Shown piece by piece: positions 49,945-63,759 of a stretch of DNA of 64,000 nucleotides (within the stretch, counting starts at the first letter, position 1; each line of letters starts with the position of its first letter). Source of the stretch: Manduca sexta (lineage: Eukaryota > Arthropoda > Insecta > Lepidoptera > Sphingidae). The notes under the pieces were generated by a model. That model was not told the origin of the DNA. It searched no databases and saw nothing but the letters and a program-made list of their open reading frames with translations. The stretch covers positions 14,601,170-14,665,169 of the forward strand of contig NC_051134.1 of the NCBI RefSeq assembly GCF_014839805.1, in the 5' to 3' direction. The translations under genes were made by a program, and so were the position numbers.

Positions 49945-50240
49945 CGAGTGGTAACTGGCGTGTCGGGCGTCGTGGTCGCAACCTTGCGGCGCGGGCGCGG
50001 GCGCGGGCGGTGCGGGCGCGCGGCGCAGGTCAGATTTTTCGAAGGTCGATGACTCGCTTGTAATCGCTGCGAGTTATTATTATTTGTTAGCGCACCCCGC
50101 GCCCGATCAACACAGTTTCGAACGCCCGAACGCGTTCGTATTGACGCACGCTATTCTTCCCTCCGTCGCGTCGCGTCGTCGTGTTGCGTGTGGTTCGTTT
50201 GTCAACCGTTGTTAACCTGTTCGTTTAACCTTTACCGTCC
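49945..50240 (+). promoter_or_regulatory. CpG island, promoter-like
   Basis: GCGGGCGCGGGCGCGGGCGG, then CGCGCCCGATCAACACAG and CCGTCGCGTCGCGTCGTCGT, give a sustained CpG-rich block of about 250 bp. It resembles an insect 5' leader and promoter. GCGGCGCAG|GTCAG at 50,029 is a possible donor. No coding start is secured. Confidence 0.4.
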
Positions 50241-50589
50241 TTGTTTATTTTTATTATATAGTTTTAAAATATCTTTAGAAGATGGTATAAGAGTATTATT
50301 ATTAAAGTAGATAGCGAAGAGTATTACAAAGTGTGTAAACAGTAGCGTTCATTGTTAAATGACGGAATGCGGATGTAAAATGGTAGAATAGCAACAAAAA
50401 AGTATAATTCAAGTAAAACGCATGTAAGGATGGAACAAATTATTTGGTTTTCAACTCAGCAGAGTCAAATAATTTACGCGAACAATGTACCTCGGCGACT
50501 TAAATGTACCGCGACATTGTCGTCGGCCTTCGACTTGCGCAACATCTGTAGCCATTTGTTAGGACAGACTCACAAAAAATAAAACGAAT

Positions 50590-51715
50590 AGCATTGTAAA
50601 CGATCTCCAGAATAGGGATAATGATTTTGGTTCGAAAAATCTATACGTTACGACACTTATGGCGCTGCGAGGGGAGCCAGTAATGCACATAGCGTCCGTC
50701 CATATATTTGTTTTTGTTAATATTCCATTCATTTAGCTTTTTGTCTTATATCTCGATTGTAAACAGGTATAGGTAACTAATAGTTATCTGCCGGTAATTA
50801 TCATTTTTAACTATATTGTAAGCAGGTACTTAATATTACGTATTATATTAATACAAAACCAGGTTTTACTACAAAAATTAATAACTTCATAGTTATTAGG
50901 AGATCGTTATCTTGTTTGTATCAATTAAATTTTTAACAAGATACTTACCAATAAACGTCTTAATTTTATACATATAATATATATACTTCTAATTTGTTTG
51001 TTGTTTTCTGCTAAATTTGTTTCTGTTTGAAGAAAATATTTGTGTGAAATTGCGACTTTATACTGTGGCAGCATTTAAACATCAGTAAGAAGATGCTGAT
51101 GCTTTATATGAATATAATATAGTAAATTGCATATAACTTCTTTATGATATCCAGAGAGTGTATATTTTCTCGTAACCGTCCAATGTCGAACCGCCAACAC
51201 GCCACACAGGTGATTCACGCGGTGTCATTGTTTCAATTCGACCTCGAATAATATCTATGGGTCATCTTATTAATTACCCATGTTTTTAGTTATAGTTTTC
51301 TTTGTTAATTACTTTTTGGTATAAAGTCGTCTTTAGTATAAATTAGTCTAGAGAGACTAAAACCACGTACGCAAGCGTCTTGTGAAATTCCAAACCTTTG
51401 TTTAATAATTATGTCTTTTCTTATTCAAAAAGTGTATAAAATGACGCGCCTTATGTGTGGAAACCACATGTAGTAGTGTAGTTTTGGTAAATATTCTAAG
51501 GTAGTGTTATATTATCTTTGGTTTATACCAATAAAATGAGTAATGAACAACTCGCCATTTCCAATAAGAAATATGACAATTAAGGATATTATGTTTGTTT
51601 GTTGAAATAAAATAGTATGCGTAATTAATTATGCGTATAAATCGTGAAATAATTGGATGGGGATAAAGTATGAAGAATTTTGCACAGATATTTACGCAAA
51701 AACATCTTACACTAT
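50590..51715. other. Intergenic, AT-rich
   Basis: Nothing recognised. Confidence 0.45.
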
Positions 51716-51721
51716 ACTGCC

Positions 51722-52018
51722 CAAAACCCACTGCTGAGCACGGGCCTCGTCTACTACTGAGAGGGATTAGGCCTTAGTCCACCACGCTGGCCTAGTGCGG
51801 ATTGGTAGACTACACACATCTTCGAAATTCCTATAGAGATCTTCTCAGATGCGCAGGTTTCCTCACCATGTTTTCCTTCACCGTTAAAGCGAACGATAAA
51901 TTCACAAAGAATACACACATGATTTTTTAGAAAAGTCAGAGGTGTGTGCCCTTGGGATTTGAACCTGCGGACATTCGTCTTGGCAGTCCGTTCCACACCG
52001 AACTAGGCTATCACCGCT
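51722..52018 (-). mobile_element. tRNA-derived SINE, degenerate copy
   Basis: Same body and box B (GGTTCAAATCC on the minus strand, near 51,956-51,966) as the 36.1-kb copy. It lacks the AAT tail and shows no obvious target duplication. Confidence 0.85.
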
Positions 52019-52019
52019 C

Positions 52020-55000
52020 CGTAGAAAAACGGGAGGAATTACTTTTATGTGTAGACTGTAGACGGCGCGGTAGAACAGCGTCGGGAGTGAATCCCGCCAA
52101 CGCACTCTGTCGAGTCTAGACATCGTTGTCTACGCGTAGGCTCTTCACTCCCAGCACACCGCTCTACATTGTCTGGGAGTTTTCATCTTTTTAATTATTC
52201 CTTGCACAATGTCAAAGGTCAGGGATCTTATATCGTCTTAGGACTACGTCTTCGCAATTTCAAGTTTGAAGACAAAGTTATTTTAGGAGTGTAAGTATAT
52301 TCTTAGCTTTTCACTCTATATTCATATTGGAGGTTGCTTACAGATGGTTTAAGTAAGTGGTAAGTTATAAATCATAACTAAATTATAATAGAAAGAAATC
52401 CCACCACGCCGCGCTCTAGTGTGTTAAAGTTGTTTGCCGGTCTTTTATATACTACATACATTGCAAAGATATAAAATTATATTACATCACTGTAACGTAA
52501 TTAAAGTAGTTCTAAAACATTAAAAGAGGCCTAAGTAGTGTAACATCTTAAAAAATTATATGACTCAATATCGTTCAATACTTATTAAAATTTGATTCAT
52601 TGGGAATAATTAATCAACTTATAATAGCCATTTTAACTTATTTATGGTCTGTTTTACTGCTCCTGAAGAAATGCTTCTTGTCACATAAATGTATAAGTCA
52701 ACCAAATACAAAAGGCGTCTATTAATGTGTACTCCAAATAAATGGTTATAAATGAGTACTATTTACATTAGCTGTTTGATGCGATAATTAACAAGTTTTA
52801 CCTGAAACTAGTGAGGTGCCCTAACATAAATGTAACGTACTGTTAACAATCGCCTGGAAGGAACCATATACAGAAACCATAAAATATCAAAAAGCAGAGA
52901 TAACATAGCCATACTTTATTTACGTTAGGATGACAGAAAAAATAATACAATGACAGATATTTCGAAATTCGAACAAAAACTAACAACATGTGGCACCTGC
53001 AGTCCGGTTCTGTTCTCGATCAGCTGAGATTTTTTGTTCCATATCAAATCGTAAAGGGCATGGCTTTTTTAGTGTGTTGAAGCCCCAACCCTAGTTTACC
53101 GAAGGTCAACTACCTGCGCTCGTGGTTAGGGTACTCGTTATGGATAGGTCGGGTGTCGTGCGATCCGTAAACTCGCCTAAAACGCTTCTTATAGAACGAT
53201 CATTGTCGCCTTTACAATACTTTAGTCGCTGGTTGATTTCTATTTCTCCGGTTCATTTCTTCGTTGAGTATTTTCATAAGTTAAAGTACTTAATTTATTG
53301 ATTGTGTTGTTTTCTTTAGATTATTGAAAAATGTGTTTAAGAAGGTTCATATTTTTTTACATTTTCTTACTTAAAGTCTATTTGTATAGTTTTTCAAAAA
53401 ATATAAATCTCTAAATTGAAAATAATTTCGAATTAAAGCTTAAACCACAGAAATATAACTTAATCAGGCCCAGGTTCTGTAGTTGAAATATTACTAAGTA
53501 TTTGTGCCTATGCCCGGCAGAATATACTTACTGAATAACGTTGAAGTTTACTGAAACGTTGTGACAATACACTAAATTACTAAACAACAACTGAATGTAA
53601 TATTGTTACTAGATGTCTTACAATTTCGCTCACTGATCAAAACGACGCGAGGCCCTAGTTGGAGCAAAAAAAAAGTTCCCCGATTTTAACAGTTTCGTCT
53701 TGAAGATCGTAAAAGGTCCTCCAAGGCATCTCCTTCCTTCCACCTTCGCCTTCCCCTAAGGTCGCCTCTGACGTAGTTTTCCATGTACATTTTGATTGAA
53801 TTAGAAGATTTGCAAATATGTATAGTACATATAATCTTAATCTATACTTATATATAAAAATTAATATCTATTTCTATGAACGGTTAGATCAATTTCGCAA
53901 ATTCTTTTTTTGTTGTGTTAATTGTTGTCAGAAGAAGGTTCTTATGAAAGAAAAAAAAAAAAAAAATGCGCGGAAAATTTAAGAAAACTTAACGAAAATA
54001 TTATTTTTTTATAACTGTCTATAGTTTGAAATAACTGTCAGCGATTGACAGAATGCGCGCTGCAAATTCATAGTTAAGACGGGACAACGTCTGTCAGGTC
54101 AACTAGTATTTAATAACATACGTATAATAGAGATCACGCGGCGGCGGTACAAATGGAAATCATACCATATCCCCTTCGCTTCATAATTCATACAGTTATA
54201 TAATTATGTAAACGTCTAATCACCGGTTAATAGACTGATGTATTATAAAGATAATCAGTATGTAGATAACACTAGTCTACTTTACCATAGATACGACATA
54301 TTAGCATTCAAAATTATGTGATATGTAATTTTGATATGATAAATTATTTGTTTTCAAGCTAAAATTATTTTACATATTAAAACTATGTTCTTGGTTCAAT
54401 TATTTTTAAATTACAAATGAAAAGAACGTTAATATCGTAACTATGAATATTTTAATCAATCATAATAATCTAATAAAAATAAAACAATAATCATCAAGAA
54501 CCAACTTGAAACCCTTTACGTCTGACACAATATCGTCAGACATGTTTGTTATCAATAAAGATGTAAAACTAATCTCTTTTCCATGCAATAACAAATATAT
54601 TAAACTAGGAACGTTAAAGTGGAAAATTCAATAAACAGAATATAAGATAGGCAATAAGTCTGGAGAAGTGCTTGCTGCCTACGCGTACTTATAGCAGAAA
54701 TACCGTCAGACGATCGTTATCAGATGTCCGTGTAAAGGCATCTAATACTCGTATTTTCTCAGGCGTATTCATGGCAATTTATTGCACTTTATTTGGTTTA
54801 TGTTTGTTCAGAAATAACTTTAATGGGAACTCGGGAACCTATTGTCGAGGAGTTTGTAAGTTCGCTTGAAGTGTTCAACGAATTTATAAAAATATCACGC
54901 GGTTACTTGTAAGTTTTTATTGTGCTAGGTCAATTAAAAATTAATTTATATTTATATTTCTTAAAGTAGAGTAAGTCGTTCTTATGGTAGACAAAGTAGC

Positions 55001-57800
55001 TTGCGAAGGGTCTTAAGTCTTAACAACTTACAAAAAGTGCCCAGACTGTTCAATTAATGAATACGCATATGGGAACTTATTTGACCTTCTCTACCTTAAA
55101 TAGTAAGCCAGTGTAACAGAGAGTAAGATAAAAAATGCTATTACATCCCAACCTTTGCTATCTAGTATTTGTAGTAGATATTAAATTATAACCGAGTCAG
55201 GAACAGGAAATATAATAATCAAGTGAAAATAGCATCTGTCTTATTGTTCTTCACATCACGATTCAGAGGTTATCGAAAATCCAGAATACGTACCTACTAT
55301 CTTCAAACGTCTATCGCCATCTTTAAAGGACACACACTCATAATTTGCTATAAATTGTCACCATAGGCGATGATAACTTATCAAGTAACTCACGAATTTG
55401 ATTTCCTTGACTACAAAAAACCCACATTATGACATGTAACACGAATTAACCGGAATCAAATTGTATAGAAACATAATATACTTATCAATGTCCCACGCAA
55501 ACCCGTGCGATGCGGTCAAATAGTAAGTTCTCAGATTATTTCCACAGGTAGTCGATACATTCAATATTTATACATAAATATTTGTAGGTAAATAAACCCC
55601 GCGTACAAATAACCAAGTACGTTAATTATTATACTAAAGTATAACTAAAATTTAGTAAAAAATTAGAACATTCGCTCTAAATCTATATATTTATTATCAA
55701 ACATTTAAGCGAAATTAGTTTCGTTAAGTCTTCCTGTTGAAATGCAACACCTGATGAGAACGCGTCTCAAGAATGCGGCATGTGAAAAAACGCAAATTTT
55801 GCCGACCCACTGACCCAATTGTGGTGTCCGTGAGTAAGGCAAGGTCAGCTCGTGCCGCGGTGCAATTCGCTTACGTTGCTATACGCTGTGCTCCACTTAT
55901 AGAGAATTAAAAACTTGTTTAGACCTATTAGAATTTTTCTACGTGGCATTTTTGAAAATATAGAAGTCTCTACTAAATCTTTTGTATAATAATTAATCGT
56001 ATTCGTCTTTCAAAATAAACTCGCGTTCCTTAAGCAGATGTAGTATTGTAAAAATATATAAAACGTCAGTAATATTTTTTAAAGGCTGGCACGATAACAA
56101 AACGTTAGTGATCGAGAAGGAATGTCAAAGGTAATAAATTTATTGGCATTAGCTTTTAGGTAATACAAAAAACAAATTAATTGGTACAAAACAGCAAAAA
56201 AGTTAAGTTTTATTTATATTTACTACAATTCGAAAGACATTTTCTGTAATAAATATGCTACTGTTAAAGGTTTCTACAGTGGCATACACTGCTAAAGACA
56301 GCATGTCAGTTAATCTAGGAATTTGTCTATTTGTGTAGCAAATTCTATTCCTATTGTTTCAGTGGTTTATAGTCTTAATTCTAACATTTAAACACATTCA
56401 CAATATTTTGTATTTTACTTTGAGTTCGAACATACTACTTTTTATTACCTACGTACAATAGCCATTATTTGGATGTCGCAAATTGATTTCCATGCTTGAA
56501 CACTGTTTAATATTAATGCGATGATTCTATAATTATGTACTACCATAAGAATAGGTGTTTTGTTTACTTTAAAGGTTATAATTTGCTTTTAATTATATTC
56601 TAGGCCTAATTTTCTTTCTAACTATGTTCGACCAAGATAAAGTTAAGTAGAAGAGGAGAGGCAAAGCTAATAATATAAGTAGAAGTAAAAAATATCTCAA
56701 AAACGCCATACATTTTTTAATATATGCTCTATGACAGAGTGTCATCTGTATCTCGTTAATTGTTATCACCTTAAGCGTTGAGATAAATTAAATAGCAAAT
56801 GAATACGGCTATTTGTCAGATAAGGAAGTGTCATTGAACGTAACTTACTGATAAGGTTATAGATAACACATATGTAGCAACAAGTAGATACGTCAATAAA
56901 CAAAATAATTAAACTAATGTTTATAATTTTTGTATGTCGTCAAAATATTACGATAACGTTGACGCAACTTATTAATTTCAAATGATAATTTAATTTTGTC
57001 GTTACGAGGAAGTGTGTGTTATTGATTAGATATAATATTATGATTGGAAACAAATATATAGATCCGTAAAGGTGTTACAAAAATTTATCGTTTTCGCATA
57101 ATGAATTACTTTAAGTAATAATTGTGTAGTAAAATAATTACTCTAATCACAAGATATAGAAATAGCTGATTTCTTCCTAAATTCAACTTTAAAATATAGC
57201 ACATAAACATTAAACTTATTAAAAAAACAATTTTCAGACACCGTTTTACGATTTACATAAATTTTATTTTAGTTTTTTTTTGTTTTCTCTGCTTAAAAGA
57301 CAGATGTTAAAATGAATATTCTTAAATACTTTACATATATAGGATTTTTAAATTTGCGACCTCTACTAACAAAACAATAATAATTATAATTATAACCTTT
57401 AAAAATTTAAATGTAGATCTTATTGAGACTGAGATATATTTGAAAAAAAAAATACTAATGCATTTTTTTCGCAATCTAAGTATCTCAAGTGTTTGTGTAG
57501 ACTTGCAATAAATTAGCTTAAAATATTTCACTCTGTAGTTTTCAATGAGTAGCAATTTATTAAGCTATATCGCTCACGAAGAAGCACTGCGATTTTATAC
57601 GTAAATACTTCTCGAACGAAATAGGTTATTTAGCAACACGATACGTGTACCTAGGACCCTACAATTAAATGATAAGGGTACGATTCCTCGACATACAAAG
57701 TGTCTTTGCAACTAAGGGCCCTTCAAGTCATTGGCGGGTCGATTTTAAGTGGCATTGCCTGTTATGGTTTATGAAATTCTTATGCTATCATTAACGTAAA
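52020..57800. other. Intergenic, AT-rich
   Basis: No coding gene supported. A poly(A) run is at about 53,948-53,965. An imperfect inverted repeat (GGGAGTGAA / TTCACTCCC) lies at about 52,083-52,160. Confidence 0.45.
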
Positions 57801-57807
57801 GTATTAG

Positions 57808-57990
57808 CTTTTGCTCGCGGCTTCGCCAGCATGAAGATTTTTTGCGAGATAAAAGTCCCGCTGTATACTTTCCCGGGGTAAAAAGTAGCCTGTATCCTTT
57901 CCAAGGTCTTAAACTATCTCCATACCAAATTTCGTCTAAATCAAATAGGTAGTTTTAGCGTTTATCGCCTTCAAACAAAGAGACGCAGCT
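57808..57990 (+). mobile_element. Repeat family C copy
   Basis: TAGCTTTTGCTCGCGGCTTC, TAAAAGTCCCGCTGTATACT and GGTCTTAAACTATCTC mirror the inverted copy at 16.3 kb. Confidence 0.75.
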
Positions 57991-58705
57991 GGAGAATTTT
58001 TATTATAAAATGTATGGATAAATGAATAAACCGACCCAGTAACCCTAAAACATCCACGTGTTGATTAGGTTCTTAAAATATTTGGCAAACTGTAGCAACT
58101 GCACTTAAAAAATGTTCAAATTTTTCTCAGTGACTAGAATACAGGCGTAACTTGCCGGTCGGTTAAGAGTGGACCGTTCCAAATAACGGCAGTAGAGCCA
58201 CGGACGGACCACACAAAATTACTTTTATTTTACTTTTAAACTGTAATCACACTGCGAACCGTCATTCCTTCTAAGCTTTATAAACTAACTGTAGTTTATT
58301 GTGTGAGACTTTTACTTCAGATTCAATTACTCAGACTACAAAAAATGTTATTTTCTCCGCACAAATAAAACTAAATCTTTCTATTCACATATAATTTAAT
58401 AGCACAGCTTTACGATTTCGCTATAAAAGATCCAATTAAGTGTAACACTATACATCGCATCTAGCATATTATAACACAATTACTATTATATGCAACGAAT
58501 GAATGACTTCAGTAATGAATACGTGGCAATTACCTATTATTACGTAATAATAACTATTACAACAAACCAATTTACCTATACTCGTAATTAGTTATAGATA
58601 TCGCGCGTCGTGAGCACTGATGGTTCCAATACGTGCCAATAACGCAACAGTTGCGTAATAACAATGAAACAAGTGAAATTTTGTTGCTAACCGACTTGTG
58701 ATGAT

Positions 58706-58888
58706 ATGAATTTAACGCATGACCCGGTTGCGCAAAAAGAGGGTAACGGTACCACGGCACAACCGGAGGCTGAGCTGCGCCGAAACTACAGCCGCGCCGC
58801 TTGGAAAGTACACAAAACCGTCACTTTCTCTAGAACTGGTCCCGGTGGCGGACGGACGCAGAGCTCTCAAGGTTTAATCATTCGCTAA
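58706..58888 (+). CDS. Unrecognised short ORF, possible first exon
   Basis: A 60-codon ORF from ATG (58706) with higher GC than its surroundings reads MNLTHDPVAQKEGNGTTAQP, then EAELRRNYSRAAWKVHKTVT and FSRTGPGGGRTQSSQG. A GGTTTA after CAAG near 58,872 could be a weak donor. No family is recognised and no partner exon can be placed, so it may be chance. Confidence 0.15.
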   Translation: MNLTHDPVAQKEGNGTTAQPEAELRRNYSRAAWKVHKTVTFSRTGPGGGRTQSSQGLIIR

Positions 58889-60774
58889 TACTGTAATTAG
58901 ACAATGTCCAGATAACTGCTTGATGTTTGATCGGCGGCTAACAAAGTTGTTCGATGCGCCGACGTCGTCGAGGTTCGTACGAGCCAAGCTTAACCTTACT
59001 TCAACCTTGCCGGTTTTGCAATCCGATGACCACGTAGCTAGTTTTGCAATATTTCTAACAATTTTTGTTGAACAATCTATTTTTTGGCAATATTACCAAA
59101 CATCCCAAGGCCATGGGAAAAATAAGAATGTTTATGCAATATAAATTCTAATCTTCGCCATAAGACACATATAATAATTGAGCATAATATGTTTTTTACC
59201 GCCATAAATCCGTTGGGTGATACACTGTAGAAATGGGAGAAGTTATGATTTTGCAAATTCCATCGATCGTGTTAGTGAAAGGCTCGTCAGTTTTGCCACG
59301 TATTGTATCGCCGCCATTAAAACTAAAAAAACTGGTAAGGCAATGACTTGGCGTAGGTATGAGAAAATGAACTCGACCGGTGGTGTGCGAGCGAGAGAGT
59401 CGAAGAACCAAACAAGTGCGTTACCCCCACGGAGATTATCCGCGTATTTATTTTTATTTATCTTTGATGCGCAGCGGGCCGCGGCGATACTGCACGACGC
59501 ACGCTGCGAGTCGCGGCCGGCAACCAGCCCGGACCTACTCTCGTACTAACTCTCTCATTATCATTTTAAACGAACTACGATTAATAAACCTCGTCTCGTT
59601 TGTGTAATCCTCGCACATACCTTCGGTCAAGCGCATAAGACTTGCATTCCAAGAGTAAAACATGCTTGTTACTTCAACCACATTATTATGTCAGACGTTA
59701 GGCCTTGATGCTCTTGCATATCATTGTGGAAATAGCTTTGTAATTAGTATTTTAAATTATCTAAACCGGTTTTTTTGTATTGAACTGGTTCGGTGCCTCG
59801 TTTAGGGAGGTACTTTATATTCGATTTACCAAGAACTGTCATAAATACTGTATCGTTACTAATATCGGAACTTTTATCTTGCAATAAAATTATTTCTATG
59901 ACTTTGTTTGACATTGTAAGAGGATAATCGTATTGACCAATTTAAATGTAAAATTATGGTATCATTGTCCAATCTACATAATATACTTAAATAAAAGCAT
60001 GATGGTTTATAATTTAAGATTTTTGTCATAGGACATAGATACTTACGTAATGGTGTATATTTTTTATACAAAAAAAAACACGAAAATGTACACAAACTCC
60101 AGAATAAGGAACGTGTATATTTTCTTGGAATAAGGAATTATTGAGGATGTAGTATCGACTCAAAAAATAAGATAATTGCAACATGCAGATCATTGCATCT
60201 CTAGTATTTATAGGGCTCATGTGGACAACCAATAGTAAATCAGCTACTTAGTGTTTATTATGAGGCTGTGCCACCAATATTGTCGATCTGGATTCTAGCC
60301 TATTTTTCAGCAAGGCGCTACCAATTGCAAAAAATATATTAGCCAAATTCTATGTTCTTTGTCTATAAGTTTACTTTATATTTGGCTACTTTTATCATAC
60401 CTTATCTCAGTTATCTCCCATGTGTTTCCTTCATTTCTTATCAGTACCGCTCGGTGTGGACGGTTGTGGTTATCAGAATGATTCGTATTTGACAAAGGCC
60501 TTCCCGAGCCGTGGCTTATTGTTCACTACTAAATTCTAAATAATTCGCGAAGTAGTACTGTATGCTGCAAACTTAATGATGACCTTTACGCTCGGTTGCG
60601 TGGCCATGAGAATATCCGAAGGTTGCGTATCACTTCTCGGATGACTGCCCGGCGGCGGCCGCAGTTTCCGAGATTGATATCCCCTATCGATCACTCATCA
60701 TTCCATATCATAGTATAATCAAACAGAGAATACTACTATTAATCTTAACAACTTCTGTCAATTCCAACAAACCT

Positions 60775-61070
60775 CGTGAGTGCCGACTGCCGTCGTGTCG
60801 TGTCGTACAAAAACAGCCTACAATCTTCTGTCTGACATTGCTCGCTATGTGTGTGTGTGCCTGTGTGCCGAGCCAATAGGTCGACCAACCAGTCGACCAG
60901 ACGCTCTCCCTCCCCCTGTCCTCCGTCTACTCCCCGCCCCTGCCTCCCTCAGTGCGCCAGCCAGTCAGCGTTTGGTCGTCGCATCGACTGTACGTCTCGC
61001 GATAACGTTTCTACACAATTCTTTACGTCATAGTTAATTTTGTGCTCATTTTAAAACTCACACAGTTCAA
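60775..61070 (+). promoter_or_regulatory. CpG-rich promoter and 5' leader exon of a gene to the right
   Basis: A pyrimidine- and CpG-rich block with TCAGTG and TCAGCG initiator-like words (about 60,949-60,970) ends in CACAGTTCAA|GTAAGT, a strong donor at 61071. The transcription start is not fixed. Confidence 0.5.
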
Positions 61071-61180
61071 GTAAGTGGCACGTGCCTTATCGTCAAATTT
61101 AGCATTCGTAGAGGTCGGTTCGCGTTCTATGATTATTATCAAAAAGTAATAAAACTTACTACCGCTTTGTCTTGTTACAG

Positions 61181-61455
61181 GTACCTACTTGGAACTGGGT
61201 GTGAACCCAGATACGGTGTGTGTGGTTTTATGTAATCTTATTTATACTGTTATTGAAGCAACTCTTAGTGGTATTTGTGATTTATACGCTCAGTGTACGT
61301 GAAACGCTACATTCGTATTGGAGTTAATTGATTTACTATAAAGTGAATTGTGCGCTCTTTACTGCAACTATTCGCTTGTTATGCTTTGCAAACAAGTGAT
61401 TTGTGTCGTTACTGGATTGTTATTTGTTTGGATTCTCACCAGCTAAATGGCTATT
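61181..61455 (+). CDS. Candidate 5' exon: leader plus first codons Met-Ala-Ile
   Basis: The acceptor CTTTGTCTTGTTACAG is strong, and the exon ends at GTAAGT (61456). A start ATG at 61447 with good context (CTAAATGG) reads Met-Ala-Ile and splices in phase 0, so nearly all of the protein lies right of the window or is reached by a long intron. A 21-codon upstream ORF at 61381-61446 (MLCKQVICVVTGLLFVWILTS) stops with TAA immediately before this ATG. The gene cannot be identified from three residues. Confidence 0.45.
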
Positions 61456-61461
61456 GTAAGT

Positions 61462-63640
61462 ACAATAATTTATCTTTCTTTATTTTGCTGCTCGTCGCGC
61501 TATAAAATTACCTGCTTAGAGGTCGTGTTGGTGCGCCGTTCGCCGAGTGCTCGTGGTTAGTTTTTAAATAAATATAGTTAACATTCAATGAAATTTTATC
61601 TCAAAAGACAGTTGAAATTGGGTCAGCGACGGACTGTGATGTATTTGTGTTTAGATTGAGATCAAGCCAACTTGTACGAGCGATATAGAGTGCCGCGCAC
61701 AGTAAATACTATAAAATGATCGGAAAACTTGTAACACCGCTAATGAACCGTAATTGGTGTTCTTTAAAATAAACAGGACACGTTTGACGCCAATTACGAA
61801 GTCTCTTTTGTGTTGAGCTCGTTCACGATCGCCGGGTCCCCGAGAATGTTGTGACCGCGAGAGAGAATAGAGTGCCAGCTAGCAGGTGCAATTGTACACT
61901 TTACGAATTCTCACGGTAGCTAGCTTTGTTGGCCTTCTGAATCTATTTGCAACGTGTATAAATTACTCATTGTGAATTGTTGAGCAAGGCTGCAACCTAA
62001 TGAGATATCGAGATCGCCAATATACGGGCGCCATCTTTGAGAATTGACTGACGCGCATCACGGCCTCGGGTGCAAGTTCACTAAATTTAGAACATAGTTG
62101 ACATTTTATCTCCATGTTTATTTAAATATTTATACATTCCTTGGCTTACTGCGGTTTCAATCGATATTTTTGTGACACGGCATATCGACACAAAAGCGTT
62201 TTGTGATGTTAAATACGAATTTCAAGCAACCAACGAAGTCGAAGTTAGTGTAGCAAAACGGCAATATCAAAATCGACGCTACCGATCTGTTAACAATACC
62301 CAGCTTTGAGGATCAATATTATCAAGTTTCGTGACTTATCACGGCAGTTAATCGGTTCGGCTCATTAATGCTTATCGTGGAGTATTTCCTTAAGCGTGGC
62401 ACACGTCGGACCGCGATTGCATCGGCGTGGTAGCGACTGTTGCGAGATGTGTTCTGTTGATCATGTAGAGAGGCACAGTAGTAAGTGGGTCAAGGCGCGC
62501 TCGCGGGCGGCTGGCGTTTCCTACACGCAGACAGCGGCTGCATTATGAGGAAGACCCTTGTTATTATTCATACTAGATCAATCTCAGTTAACGTGCTGGT
62601 TGTGTATATTGTTCGTATTCTGTTCCCAGACTGTGACATCTGACCTTTTTCTATCTTCGGCTTTCACGCGTTTTTTGCGTAATCATTGGCAGGTTCTTGG
62701 TATATTTGACTCAGTGGGCTAGGCGCTATTAGTTTATGACTTCCTCGAAACAAATAATAGAAAACTGTAAGGAAACCCCCTATGTCATTAGAATAATAAG
62801 TAGTACGTACCATATCCATAGGACTTTAAAAGAGCTAAGCTGTTTCTTCACTTCCTACGCCAAGAATTAAATAGTTTTGTTACAGCTTCAAATCTTCAGG
62901 GCCGCCAGAAAGTATCCTTTATTAGATTAAAATCTAGTTTCATACAATGTAACGACCCACGAGCGATACGAACAAGTCATACGATTTAAGACGCGAATTA
63001 TAAATTCCAAAGTGGGTCACGCTATCAGACACTTGATTTAATTCCAGGTCAAGGGTTTCATTGATAAACTGCCGAATGTATACTAGTTTAATGATATTTC
63101 ACGAGTATCTAGGCTAGAACGCAATGAGGTGTTTCTGGTGACGTGACTCATTAGAATTGGTGTTGTGTAAACAAACAAAACCGAATGCGGTGGGTAGATA
63201 AGGGCAGTTTGCGCTAGTAAGTGCCTGCGCACCGAGTACCAACTACCGACCCACATAGATACCCGCTATCTGAGAACCGTTATCACGGAGTGTGTCCACT
63301 TTCTCTGCACGCTCTATTTAGTGAGATGCCTTCGCGTTTGTACATTTACTCTCTTGTTTTAGGTGAGCGCGTGCCGATATTGAATTTTTTACTTCTTCAC
63401 TTTTCTTAGTTTATTCTTCGCAGTGAAACTTGTTACATTATAAATATTTCTTATTTATTGCTTAGCAGCGCTCGTATTAGCTATATCGTGCGATAAGTTC
63501 TAGATAAAGATCAAAGCCCTTTTTTCCTTCTATTTATTAAATTCTATTTTTATAATGCCTTTCATCTTACATCGATAAAATTTTTATATTTGTATCTTTA
63601 ATTCAGTTAAATGTGAGTGTAGTTGAATCTGTCCTAATTT
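61462..63640. other. Probable intron of the right-hand gene
   Basis: Mixed composition. GCGCCATCTTTG near 62,028 is YY1/Pho-like. No exon recognised. Confidence 0.35.
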
Positions 63641-63759
63641 GTTAATAGTTACAGTGACGGTAACGGCAAGTGGTATGTGCTGTTCACGCAGTCAACAGTC
63701 ACCCAGTGTGCCAAAAGCACAGTGTAATGTAACATTGACTTTCACATTTGTAACGTGGT

